Shown here one piece after another: positions 35,715-44,488 of a DNA stretch of 63,299 bases. Numbering within the stretch: the first letter of the stretch is position 1; every line of letters starts with the position of its first letter. A model generated the notes under the pieces. That model ran no database searches and was not told the DNA's origin. It was given only the letters and a program-made list of their open reading frames with translations. Position numbers and translations under genes: made by a program. Source of the stretch: Chitinophaga pinensis (GTDB taxonomy: Bacteria > Bacteroidota > Bacteroidia > UBA7662). The stretch covers positions 1 to 63,299 of the forward strand of contig CAMCHJ010000010.1 in NCBI GenBank assembly GCA_945874665.1, read 5' to 3'.

Positions 35715-36346
35715 GCAGTCAGCTCCACATCCATTTAGCGGATGCGGGGAAACGTTACAACCGCGACTGGATTTTTCGAAATCTAAGTTTTGATTTAGCG
35801 GCTGGCGGGAAATTATCACTCACGGGTGCCAACGGTTCGGGCAAAAGCACCTTGTTGCAAGTATTATCAGGTTATCAATCGCTTTCGGCAGGAAGTAGAA
35901 GCTATGAATTAAATGGAAAGCCAATCAGCGAAGACCAATTGTACAAGCACATCAGCATTGCTGCACCCTATTTGGATGTACCTGAAGCTTACAGCTTGCA
36001 GGAATTACTCGCTTTTCATTTCAGTTTAAAAGACAAAAAAGCAAGCTTCCATTTAACCAGTTGGCTTGAAAGCGCTGGTTTGCAGTCCCATCTCCATAAA
36101 AAAATACAACACTTTAGCTCTGGCATGAAGCAGCGAGTAAAATTATTACTCGCTATTGGTGCAGAAGTGCCTTTGTTGTTGCTAGACGAACCCACCACCA
36201 ATTTAGACGAGCAAGGTGTGCAATGGTACCAAGCTTTGATTGCCACAGCAGCTGATGCCCAAAGCATCATTGTAGCCAGCAACCAGCCGCATGAATATGC
36301 TTTTTGCACTCAAAACATTGAGGTATCGGCCCACAAAAAGGCCTAA
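35711..36346 (+). CDS. Stand-alone ABC transporter ATPase
   Basis: A 211-residue ATPase with Walker A TGANGSGKSTLLQVL, a shortened signature loop FSSGMKQRVKLLLAI and Walker B LLLLDEPTTNLD; the switch-His position appears as Asn-Gln (ASNQPHEYAF). The small size resembles CcmA-type or other minimal ATPases. Its start overlaps the lpxA stop (ATGA), so it belongs to the lipid A operon, but no permease is adjacent. The missing switch His might lower ATP turnover. A role in lipid or envelope export is possible but not shown. Confidence 0.85.
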   Translation: MSSQLHIHLADAGKRYNRDWIFRNLSFDLAAGGKLSLTGANGSGKSTLLQVLSGYQSLSAGSRSYELNGKPISEDQLYKHISIAAPYLDVPEAYSLQELLAFHFSLKDKKASFHLTSWLESAGLQSHLHKKIQHFSSGMKQRVKLLLAIGAEVPLLLLDEPTTNLDEQGVQWYQALIATAADAQSIIVASNQPHEYAFCTQNIEVSAHKKA

Positions 36347-36529
36347 AAAACGTACACTATTCCAGAATTATGGACAGTGCCTCCTGCAAGCTGTACAGTA
36401 AACAGGTCAAATGCCCTGTGTTTTACTCCTTTTATTTTTGATTCGACTTTGGAATGCTATTTGATAAAAGAGGAATGTTGCTTTTGTCCATCAGGCAAAA
36501 AAGCATCAGATAGTATTTTTTAACATCAA

Positions 36530-36555
36530 GGGAACCGCGAGGTTCCCTTTTTTTA
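36530..36555 (+). terminator. Terminator of the lipid A operon
   Basis: GGGAACC-GCGA-GGTTCCC followed by a T run; strong and in the right place for the plus strand, about 180 bases after the last gene. Confidence 0.88.
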
Positions 36556-36601
36556 TGCTCAAAATTTAGCTTCAGCATTAATTTCGGGCTCAGCGCTCTT
36601 G

Positions 36602-37705
36602 CTAAAGCGCTTGGTATTGTTTACCAGGCAAAGCCCGAATCATATTTTTAAACTCTAATCCGAGCAGCACATTGCTCAGCTTAGATGTGGATAGCAAGGT
36701 TTGCATGCTCAAATGATCGATGCCCATTTGTTGCTGCGTTTTGAGCAGATCGTACACCAATTGCTCGTCGATTTCAAGCTCTGGAAAAAGCAAACCCTGG
36801 CGCGAACTGCTCATTGGAATTGGCACGCCCCAGCCCATGGCTTCACAAAAATCCTCCGCAGACGTAATGAGTGCCGCCCGGTTGCTGCGTACGAGTTTGT
36901 GGCAACCTTCGCTGTATTTATCATGCACCTTACCAGGATACGCAAAAACATCGCGGTTGTAATCATTGGCCAAGGAAGCTGTGATCAAAGCTCCTCCATT
37001 GGTTGCAGCTTCAATCACCACCACGGCATCGGTCATGCCCGCAACAATGCGGTTGCGTTTTGGAAAGTTTTCCTTGTCGGGAGCAATGTCATACAAGAAC
37101 TCTGTGAGCAACCCACCTTTTTCGATCATTTTTTCAGCAATTTGGCGGTGGCTAGCCGGATAAATGCGGCCCAGTCCATGTCCGAGCACTCCTACCGTCG
37201 GCAAATCCATTTGCAGCGCCATGCGGTGCGCGTGTACATCGATGCCATACGCAAGTCCACTAAGCACCATTACATTTAAAGCGGTGAGACCGCGCACCAA
37301 CTCCTCGGTCAATCGCCGCCCATAATCGGTAGCCGAGCGCGTACCCACAATGGCCACGATGCGGTTCGCATTTACCGGCAACTCACCCTTCCCAAATAAG
37401 ATAAGTGGGTGATCGGCACACTGCCGCAAGCGCATCGGAAAGTCCTCCTCCTGATAATGCAGCAGTTCTAAACCATGCTTATCAACCAGTTTCAGCTCCT
37501 TTTCAGCCGTAGGAAACGGATTGCTTTTTAGGATGGTATTGGCCAAGAGCGTACCGATGCCTGGCGTGGTTGCGAGCTTAGGCTTACCTGCTTTAAACAC
37601 AGCTTCGGCCCCTCCAAAACGCTCCATTAGCTTGCGTGCAAGTAGACTCCCAATGCCTGGAATTTGCAACAGACTGAGGGTATAAAAAATTTCTGTTTGG
37701 TTCAT
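36602..37705 (-). CDS. dprA: DNA-processing protein DprA
   Basis: Binds incoming single-stranded DNA and loads RecA during transformation. The N-terminal helix-hairpin-helix part (LQIPGIGSLLARKLMERFGG) is followed by the Rossmann domain with VGTRSATDYGRRLTEELVRGL, GLAYGIDVHAH and FPKRNRIVAGMTDAVVVIEA. The C-terminal winged-helix-like end is present. About 367 residues from the ATG at 37705; an ATG three codons earlier is also possible. It suggests DNA uptake or recombination ability. It is divergent from the first TonB receptor. Confidence 0.96.
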   Translation of the reverse strand: MNQTEIFYTLSLLQIPGIGSLLARKLMERFGGAEAVFKAGKPKLATTPGIGTLLANTILKSNPFPTAEKELKLVDKHGLELLHYQEEDFPMRLRQCADHPLILFGKGELPVNANRIVAIVGTRSATDYGRRLTEELVRGLTALNVMVLSGLAYGIDVHAHRMALQMDLPTVGVLGHGLGRIYPASHRQIAEKMIEKGGLLTEFLYDIAPDKENFPKRNRIVAGMTDAVVVIEAATNGGALITASLANDYNRDVFAYPGKVHDKYSEGCHKLVRSNRAALITSAEDFCEAMGWGVPIPMSSSRQGLLFPELEIDEQLVYDLLKTQQQMGIDHLSMQTLLSTSKLSNVLLGLEFKNMIRALPGKQYQAL

Positions 37706-37746
37706 CGGACTCATCCCCCTAATTTAGGATTTTGGGAAGTCCTTCT

Positions 37747-40041
37747 ATGCCTCATTTCTTACGTTTTTTTCTGTGTTTAGTGCTTTTTTCAACCGTTTCA
37801 CGAGCTCAAACGGTTTTAACGGGAAAAATCACTGATTTAAGCACTGGACAATTGCTCTCAGGCGTAAATATCTTATTGCCCGACGGCAGTGGCACGGTCA
37901 GCGATATGCATGGCCAATATCGCTTGACATTTGAACAACCCGGCACCTACGAATTACGTGTGAGTTACATCGGCTTCGAAATGCGCCGACAAAAAATAGT
38001 AATTACCGGTGAGGGGAGCCAGCGGCTCGACCTTGCGCTCCGTCAAAACAGTCAAATTTTGCAACAGGTAGTGGTAACTGCTAGCCGTTTTGAACAAAAA
38101 CGCGAACAACTCACCATCTCCACGACCGTTATTAAGCCAAGCGATGTAACCGCCAACAACTCCGTTACTGCCGATGACATTCTTAACCGCACCCCTGGCA
38201 TTCACGTTTTGCGCGGTCAAATCAGTATACGCGGCAGCAGCGGCTACACCCTCGGTGTTGGCTCACGAGTAATGATGCTACTCGATGGCCTGCCCCTGCT
38301 CACCGCCGAATCGGGTGAAGTACGGTGGAATTTTATTCCCATTGAAAATGTAGAGCAGATAGAAGTCATCAAAGGCTCAGGATCGGCTTTATACGGCTCT
38401 TCGGCTTTGGGCGGGGTAGTACATTTTCGCTCGGCCATGCCCGACAGCATCCCACAAACCAAATTTACTTGGTTCAATACCTTTTATGATCGGCCACCAA
38501 GCTTTCATACCGACCCTTGGGCGGGCGGCCAACCGCCGGTGGCCGTTGGCATGAGCTTATCGCACCGACAGCGCTTCGGCAAGCTCGACTTTGTAGGCTC
38601 CCTCAACGTAGTAGGAGACCAAGGCTACAGAGTAGGAGAACCCAGCAAGCGCGTGCGAGGCAATGTACACTTCCGATACCAGCTGGCCAAAGGCTTGCAC
38701 GTAGGCTTAAGCGCCAGTCACCTCATCGACTCTACCCGCCTTTACACCTTTTGGGAAAGCGACACCAATGCCTTTGTACCAGCAGCAGGCAGCACCAATC
38801 CACAGCTCAATAGCCGCAGCATGGTAGATCCTTACATCACATGGGAAGGCAAACGCAGCAAACACAGTCTGCGCAACCGCTTCTACCGCAGCTACACCAA
38901 TTACAACAACGAAGATTTTGGTTTGGGCGAGATGTATTACAGTGAATATCAATTCCAGCACCGCTTTAGCATCCCTTGGGCCAGCAGCAGCGTGCTCACC
39001 GCTGGCTTGGTAAACCAGCGCAATCTCATTCGCAGCGACCGGCTGTTTGGCACACAAAACACCGACAACCGCTCGGCTTACGCCCAGTTTGATCAAGAAA
39101 TTGGACGATTTACGTATGGAATAGGCCTTCGTCACGAGCAATTCATCGTGAATGGGCGCTTGAAGGAGCAAAACCCGATAGCCCGTGCTGGCTTTAATGT
39201 ACGTTTGTGGAAGGGATTTAGTTTGAGGAGTTCTTACGGCCAGGGTTTTCGTTCGCCTTCGGTGGCAGAGATGTTCTCAAACACCTTTATTGGCAGCGTG
39301 CGATTGGCCAGCGATCCTACGCTTTTACCAGAATCAAGTCGTGCTTTTGAAGTTGGCTTTCTCCAAAACTTCAAATTAGGTGGATTTGAAGGCCAGCTAG
39401 ACGTGGCTTGGTTTCGCACCGATTACAGCCATATGATTGAGTACAATTTTGGCGTGTTTTTGCCTGGTGTATATGATGCGCAAGACTCTATTTGGATTGC
39501 AGCTGGCAACATCAATGCCTTGGCTGGCAAATATGCCCGTTTTCAGCCCGGTAATATTGTCGATTCGTACATCAGTGGCATTGAAGCTATTTTAAGCGGC
39601 AAAGGACAATGGAACAACTGGGGCGTGCAGTTTCAATTGGGCTACACCTACACCAATCCCATCAATAAAAACCCACCTTTGAGCACCTTCCAATTACCTG
39701 TTGACCTGATGAGGTTTCTCAAATACCGCTATTTGCACTTGGTGCGCACCGATGTGCAACTCCAGTACAAGCGCCTTATGTTAGGGGCCAATGTGCGTTA
39801 CAACAGTGTTATTTTAAACATTGATGAAGACTTTTACCGCTTCATGCCGGGCCTCAGTGCGTACCGTTTGCGCAGCATAAAAGGAGATTTACTCGCCGAT
39901 TTACGGGTTGGAATGGCTGTGAATACGTTTTTTAACCTCAACTTTATTGTACGCAACGCTGGCAACCGCAGTTGGATGCCAATTCCCGGCAACATTGGCG
40001 AACAGCGTAACTTTGTAATTCAAATGCAATGCAGCTTCTAA
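37747..40041 (+). CDS. TonB-dependent receptor (first of a tandem pair)
   Basis: An outer-membrane active-transport channel, 764 residues. The signal peptide MPHFLRFFLCLVLFSTVSRA then Q fixes the ATG at 37747. Domains are a carboxypeptidase-regulatory-like module (VLTGKITDLSTGQLLSGVNI, about residues 25-100), the plug (QQVVVTASRFEQKREQL, EVIKGSGSALYGSSALGG) and a 22-strand barrel ending in CSF. The substrate is unknown; the overall type resembles receptors for metal chelates, haem or vitamin B12. It is followed 10 bases later by a clearly related receptor, so this pair looks like a tandem duplication. Confidence 0.92.
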   Translation: MPHFLRFFLCLVLFSTVSRAQTVLTGKITDLSTGQLLSGVNILLPDGSGTVSDMHGQYRLTFEQPGTYELRVSYIGFEMRRQKIVITGEGSQRLDLALRQNSQILQQVVVTASRFEQKREQLTISTTVIKPSDVTANNSVTADDILNRTPGIHVLRGQISIRGSSGYTLGVGSRVMMLLDGLPLLTAESGEVRWNFIPIENVEQIEVIKGSGSALYGSSALGGVVHFRSAMPDSIPQTKFTWFNTFYDRPPSFHTDPWAGGQPPVAVGMSLSHRQRFGKLDFVGSLNVVGDQGYRVGEPSKRVRGNVHFRYQLAKGLHVGLSASHLIDSTRLYTFWESDTNAFVPAAGSTNPQLNSRSMVDPYITWEGKRSKHSLRNRFYRSYTNYNNEDFGLGEMYYSEYQFQHRFSIPWASSSVLTAGLVNQRNLIRSDRLFGTQNTDNRSAYAQFDQEIGRFTYGIGLRHEQFIVNGRLKEQNPIARAGFNVRLWKGFSLRSSYGQGFRSPSVAEMFSNTFIGSVRLASDPTLLPESSRAFEVGFLQNFKLGGFEGQLDVAWFRTDYSHMIEYNFGVFLPGVYDAQDSIWIAAGNINALAGKYARFQPGNIVDSYISGIEAILSGKGQWNNWGVQFQLGYTYTNPINKNPPLSTFQLPVDLMRFLKYRYLHLVRTDVQLQYKRLMLGANVRYNSVILNIDEDFYRFMPGLSAYRLRSIKGDLLADLRVGMAVNTFFNLNFIVRNAGNRSWMPIPGNIGEQRNFVIQMQCSF

Positions 40042-40051
40042 AAAAATACAA

Positions 40052-42283
40052 ATGAAGACCATAGCCTCCTTGCTGCTGTTACTTGCGAGTACATTTACCA
40101 TTCAGGCGCAGCAGCAGTACCTTTTATCTGGCAGCGTAACCGAAAAAGGCAGTCAGGCCCCGCTCCCAGGCGTAAATATACTGGTAGAAGGCCAAGGCAG
40201 CGGTACCGTAACTGACCTCGATGGCCGCTACCGTTTGCTATTGACTTCGGGCAGCTACCAAGTGCGCTTTAGTTATGTAGGATATACCTCTGAAGTGCGT
40301 CAGCTGAATTTGCAGTCGCCCCAAACACTCAACATGCAGCTGGCCGTGGCGGCCGGGCAACTCGACCAAGTAGTGGTTACCGCGGGGCGTTTCGAGCAGC
40401 GACTCAGCGAAGTAACCGTATCGATGGAAGTGATTAAGCCCGAGCTACTGCAGCAAAACAACATCACCCGCTTTGATGATGCCCTGGAGCGCGTACCCGG
40501 CGTAAGCGTGGTCAACGGGCAGCTCAACATACGTGGCACAAGCGGCTTCAGCTATGGTGCAGGCAGTAGGGTGCAGGTATTGGTAGATGACATGCCGTTG
40601 CTTAGCGCCGATGCGGGGGATGTAAAGTGGGCCTATTTACCGATTGAAAATGTGTCGCAGATAGAAGTAATCAAGGGCGCCAGTTCGGCTTTGTTTGGCA
40701 GCAGTGCTTTGGGAGGAATTGTGAATTTACGCACCGCCTATCCCACTGCCACGCCACGTACGCAGGTGCAAACCTTTAGTTATGTGTACGACCAACCCAA
40801 CGACTTTTTTACAGCGCCTTATCGGTTACAAGATGGCAGGCACCAGAGCGGTATAAGCGCCTTGCACAGCCGACAGATAGGCAAACACGACCTTACAGCA
40901 GGGGTTTTTGCGGTTTGGGACCAAGGCTATCGGCTGGGGGAATACAGCAAGCGGGTGCGCGGCAATGTAAACTGGCGCTATCGGGTGAATGAGCGGCTAA
41001 GTTTAAGCATCCATACCAACGCCATGGTGGATTCGGCTGGCAATTTTTTCTTTTGGCAGAGCGACACCTCGGCTTATTTTCCTTCTCCCGGCACCAACGA
41101 TGTGCAATTGAGTACCCGGTTTAACATCGACCCCGTTCTTACCTACTATGGCCGTAACGACCGCAAGCACGTTTTTAGAAACCGGCTGTTCTATACCGAA
41201 AACCAAGGCGACAGCACTCGCAACACCCAAGGCCAAATGTATTTTAACGAATATCAGTTCCAGCAGCCGTTGCAGCTGACCTTCGCCAAAAAAACCATGG
41301 TCACGGCGGGCTTGGCACATACGTATAATTATGTGAACAGCGGAACGTTATACGGACTCAAAGACAGCCGTAACCTTGCTGCCTACGCCCAAATAGACCA
41401 AAGCATTGGCAAGCTGAACTACTCGCTCGGCTTACGATTTGAGCAATTTGTAATCGATAACGAGGCGCCGATTCGTTATCCAGTGGCGCGCCTCGGACTC
41501 AATTACGAGCTGTTTAAAGCCACTTGGTTGCGGGCATCGGCAGGACAAGGTTTCCGAACCCCTTCGGTAGCGGAGCGCTATGTGAATGCTGCTTCGGGTG
41601 CCATCGTAATCCTCCCCAACCCCACCTTAAGCTCTGAAAGTGGTTGGAGTGCCGAACTAGGTATTAAACAAGGCTGGCAACTTGGTAAAATGAAAGGCTT
41701 TGTAGATGTAGCAGGTTTTTACACCAATTACGACAATATGATTGAATTCACCTTCAATCTGTATCCCGAAGGACCTGGCTTTAAGGCGCTCAACCTCGCC
41801 GACCAAACCAGCGTAATCCGAGGCATAGAGTTCAGCAGCGCTGGCGGCGGCCAAATCGGCCGTTTTCAACTCGTCACCCAGCTCGGTTACACCTTTATTG
41901 ATCCTATCGAAATACGCAGGCCGCTCCCCGACCGGCCCGACATAACCACCACCGACGCTTTAAAGTACCGCACCCGGCACCTGTGGCGCTTTGATGCCGA
42001 ATTGCGGCGCGCGCGCTGGGGTTTTGGCACCAATTTACGCTACAACAGCTTCATGCTGCGCATCGATCAGGCCTTCGAAAACTTCATTCCAGGCGTGGTG
42101 GCCTTTCGTGAAAAGCGGCCTGCAGGCGACTTTATAGCCGACTTTAGGATGAGTTACGAGCTGCGGTCTGATTTGCGTCTTGCCCTGTTACTCCGCAATG
42201 CCTTTAACCGCGATTTTATGGTTGTGCCTGGCAACATTGGTGCGCCAAGGACCTTTGGGGTGCAGCTCGTTTATACGCCGTAA
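40052..42283 (+). CDS. TonB-dependent receptor (second of a tandem pair)
   Basis: 743 residues with a signal peptide (MKTIASLLLLLASTFTIQAQ), a regulatory module (LLSGSVTEKGSQAPLPGVNI), plug (QVVVTAGRFEQRLSEV, EVIKGASSALFGSSALGG) and barrel. It parallels the preceding receptor closely (YRLGEYSKRVRGNVNWRY against YRVGEPSKRVRGNVHFRY), so the two are paralogues. Their substrates probably differ, because the barrel loops diverge. No SusD-like lipoprotein is adjacent, which argues against polysaccharide import. Confidence 0.92.
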   Translation: MKTIASLLLLLASTFTIQAQQQYLLSGSVTEKGSQAPLPGVNILVEGQGSGTVTDLDGRYRLLLTSGSYQVRFSYVGYTSEVRQLNLQSPQTLNMQLAVAAGQLDQVVVTAGRFEQRLSEVTVSMEVIKPELLQQNNITRFDDALERVPGVSVVNGQLNIRGTSGFSYGAGSRVQVLVDDMPLLSADAGDVKWAYLPIENVSQIEVIKGASSALFGSSALGGIVNLRTAYPTATPRTQVQTFSYVYDQPNDFFTAPYRLQDGRHQSGISALHSRQIGKHDLTAGVFAVWDQGYRLGEYSKRVRGNVNWRYRVNERLSLSIHTNAMVDSAGNFFFWQSDTSAYFPSPGTNDVQLSTRFNIDPVLTYYGRNDRKHVFRNRLFYTENQGDSTRNTQGQMYFNEYQFQQPLQLTFAKKTMVTAGLAHTYNYVNSGTLYGLKDSRNLAAYAQIDQSIGKLNYSLGLRFEQFVIDNEAPIRYPVARLGLNYELFKATWLRASAGQGFRTPSVAERYVNAASGAIVILPNPTLSSESGWSAELGIKQGWQLGKMKGFVDVAGFYTNYDNMIEFTFNLYPEGPGFKALNLADQTSVIRGIEFSSAGGGQIGRFQLVTQLGYTFIDPIEIRRPLPDRPDITTTDALKYRTRHLWRFDAELRRARWGFGTNLRYNSFMLRIDQAFENFIPGVVAFREKRPAGDFIADFRMSYELRSDLRLALLLRNAFNRDFMVVPGNIGAPRTFGVQLVYTP

Positions 42284-42400
42284 ATGATTTTTTGCTATTT
42301 GCTCTAGCCAATCGCAATGCTACTTCAGCTTTTAGTTGTCCGAGCTGTATGGTGCAATTGCCAGCTCCTCAATCACCGGCTGCATCACCTTTAAAACACA

Positions 42401-42433
42401 AAACCCCCGTCGAACAGCGTTTGACGGGGGTTT
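42401..42433 (-). terminator. Terminator of the ybaB-lepB operon
   Basis: An 11-bp stem AAACCCCCGTC/GACGGGGGTTT. On the minus strand it is followed by TTTTGTGTTTT and lies 17 bases after the lepB stop. It may also stop the TonB receptor mRNA coming from the other side. Confidence 0.88.
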
Positions 42434-42449
42434 GCAGACGTGAAATGCC

Positions 42450-43544
42450 TTAATTAATGGCGCGGAACACGCGGCTCCAGCGGATTTTATTGAGCAAATT
42501 GGCATTATAATCTAAGCTCAGCCATACAAAAACGGCCTTACCCACGATGTGGTCTTCGGGCACAAAGCCCCAATAGCGCGAATCCAGGGAATTGTGGCGG
42601 TTGTCGCCCATCATCCAATAATAATCCATTTTAAAGGTATAGCTGTTCACCGCACTGCCATTGATTAAGATTTTACCTGCCCTTTCTTCCAAAGTATTGC
42701 CTTCATACACGCTAATGGCACGGCGGTAAATATTGATATTATTCGAATCAAGCGGCATAGTCATGCCTTTTTTGGGCAAGATAATAGGGCCGTAGTTATC
42801 GAGGTTCCAAGGATAAAACGCGGTGTACGGAAACACATCTTCGGTATAATAGCCGGGAGGCGCATTGTAGGGCTCAATACCGCGCACATTGCTGAATTGC
42901 TTCATTTTATCGGCATTTTCAACGGTGAGGTTGTACAAAAAGTCGCCTTCTACCGAAATAGGGCCACCCTCGGTAATGTCCATTTTAAGCAAGGTCATCG
43001 GATTAAAAGCTGATCCATCGGTTTTTACGTGGTATTTGTACTGCGCACGTGGCGGTTGCTCGATGGCTTTACCGTTGATGTGCACCACGCGATCAATGAT
43101 TTGCAGCGTATCCCCGCCAATACCTACACAACGTTTGATGTAATTGTCTTGCTTGTCCACCGGCCGATAATCCTCCATCGGATAGTTAAAAACCACCACA
43201 TCGTTGTTTTTGATTTTACCGAAACCCGGCAGGCGGCTGTAGCCCCACTGTACCCATTCCAAATAGCTTTTGGTGCCCAGCACCGGCATGGTGTTGTGGG
43301 CGAAGGGAAAGCTGAGGGGGGTCATGGGCAGGCGCGGACCGTAGCTCAGCTTGCTTACAAACAAAAAGTCGCCAACCATGAGGCTCTTTTCCATCGAAGG
43401 CGTGGGAATGGTATAGGCCTCGATGGCGAAGGTGCGGATGAGGGTAGCTGCGATGACCGCAAAAACGATGGCTTCGGTCCATTCGCGGGTCTTCGACTTC
43501 GGCTTTTTACTAGCCTTTTTCTTTTGCCAGAATTTCCAGTTCAT
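42450..43544 (-). CDS. lepB: Signal peptidase I
   Basis: Cleaves Sec signal peptides at the inner membrane. After a short basic N-terminus and one membrane helix (EAIVFAVIAATLIRTFAIEA) comes the nucleophile Ser50 in TIPTPSMEKSLMVGDFLFV. The general-base Lys137 lies in DNYIKRCVGIGGDTLQI, and GDNRHNSLDSRYWGFVPED lies near the C-terminus. At 364 residues it is longer than the Gram-positive enzymes owing to a large insertion between the catalytic boxes, which is usual in Bacteroidota. Last gene of a three-gene operon. Confidence 0.96.
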   Translation of the reverse strand: MNWKFWQKKKASKKPKSKTREWTEAIVFAVIAATLIRTFAIEAYTIPTPSMEKSLMVGDFLFVSKLSYGPRLPMTPLSFPFAHNTMPVLGTKSYLEWVQWGYSRLPGFGKIKNNDVVVFNYPMEDYRPVDKQDNYIKRCVGIGGDTLQIIDRVVHINGKAIEQPPRAQYKYHVKTDGSAFNPMTLLKMDITEGGPISVEGDFLYNLTVENADKMKQFSNVRGIEPYNAPPGYYTEDVFPYTAFYPWNLDNYGPIILPKKGMTMPLDSNNINIYRRAISVYEGNTLEERAGKILINGSAVNSYTFKMDYYWMMGDNRHNSLDSRYWGFVPEDHIVGKAVFVWLSLDYNANLLNKIRWSRVFRAIN

Positions 43545-43552
43545 ATCACAAA

Positions 43553-44026
43553 TTAAGGCGCCGTGGGCGCAGTTGGGTTATTTTGGGGAAGGTCGATCGT
43601 AACACCTTTTACACCGGCGCCATATTCGTATACCAATTCACCGCCGAGCCAGCCACTGTACACCAGCAAGACTGTGGCTACCAGCAAAGCACCTAAAAAA
43701 ATGCGGTTTTCGGCGGCCGGCATGGTTTGGCGACGCAGGATTTTCCACACCAGCAAGCAGGCATACAACCAAACGAGGATGTAACCAATTGTCTCATGCT
43801 GTTCTACAGCTTCGTGCAGGGTGTTGCTCATCGTAAGGCTGTCTTCGGCCCAGCCGCCCGTAAGTGCGGCAGCTCCTGTGCCCAAGGTGCCGCCAAGCAG
43901 CAACCAAAAGGCCATATCGCGCCAAAAATCAGCCTTACGCCACAGCCAAACCAACTCGGCAAGCAAAGCGCACAGCAGCAGGGCTACTGGAAAATGTACG
44001 ACAGCTGGATGAAGCGTATGCAGCAT
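43553..44026 (-). CDS. DUF2231 family membrane protein
   Basis: A 157-residue protein with four hydrophobic helices. The opening LHPAVVHFPVALLLCALLAE and the central GWAEDSLTMSN and HEAVEQHETIGYILVW, in which several His residues face the membrane, match DUF2231. The conserved His suggests haem or metal binding, but no function is established. It is directly joined to ybaB upstream and lepB downstream. Confidence 0.85.
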   Translation of the reverse strand: MLHTLHPAVVHFPVALLLCALLAELVWLWRKADFWRDMAFWLLLGGTLGTGAAALTGGWAEDSLTMSNTLHEAVEQHETIGYILVWLYACLLVWKILRRQTMPAAENRIFLGALLVATVLLVYSGWLGGELVYEYGAGVKGVTIDLPQNNPTAPTAP

Positions 44027-44362
44027 TTAACCAATGAATTTCGACAGGTCAACGCCCGGTATATTCGGAATTAGGCCGTCGGTGCCTTTTTTGAATTCTT
44101 CTTTGTAGGTACGGTGTGCTTCGCGCAAGGCGTTATTTACTGTATTGAGGATGGCCTCTTCGAGTAAGGCCTTGTTTTCGGGCTTTAACAAATCTTCGTT
44201 GATGGTAATGCTTTGTAGCTTTTTACTGACGCTGGTCACCACTTGTACACCGTCTTCCTGACCTGAAGCGCTCACGGTCATGCGATCGGTTTTATTTTTA
44301 ACATCTTCGACGGCATCCTTGAGTTTGCCGATTTTGTCCATCATACCAAATAAGTCGAACAT
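44027..44362 (-). CDS. Nucleoid-associated protein, YbaB/EbfC family
   Basis: A 111-residue DNA-binding protein. The start MFDLFGMMDKIGKLKDAVED, the strand VQVVTSVSKKLQSITINEDLL and the helix LLEEAILNTVNNALREAH fit the tweezer-like YbaB/EbfC dimer. Such proteins compact DNA and affect expression of many genes. It is the first gene of the operon with DUF2231 and lepB; recR or dnaX, the usual partners in Proteobacteria, are not here. Confidence 0.9.
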   Translation of the reverse strand: MFDLFGMMDKIGKLKDAVEDVKNKTDRMTVSASGQEDGVQVVTSVSKKLQSITINEDLLKPENKALLEEAILNTVNNALREAHRTYKEEFKKGTDGLIPNIPGVDLSKFIG

Positions 44363-44488
44363 AATTTTCTTTTGCTTTATGAATGGTCGAAAATACCGAA
44401 ATATTGTCGTGTTTGATGCATTTTTGCTTTTTTTGGCTACTATTCCTCCTCCCCAAAAGCCTGTGCACGGGCGGCAAGCCCTTGTGAA

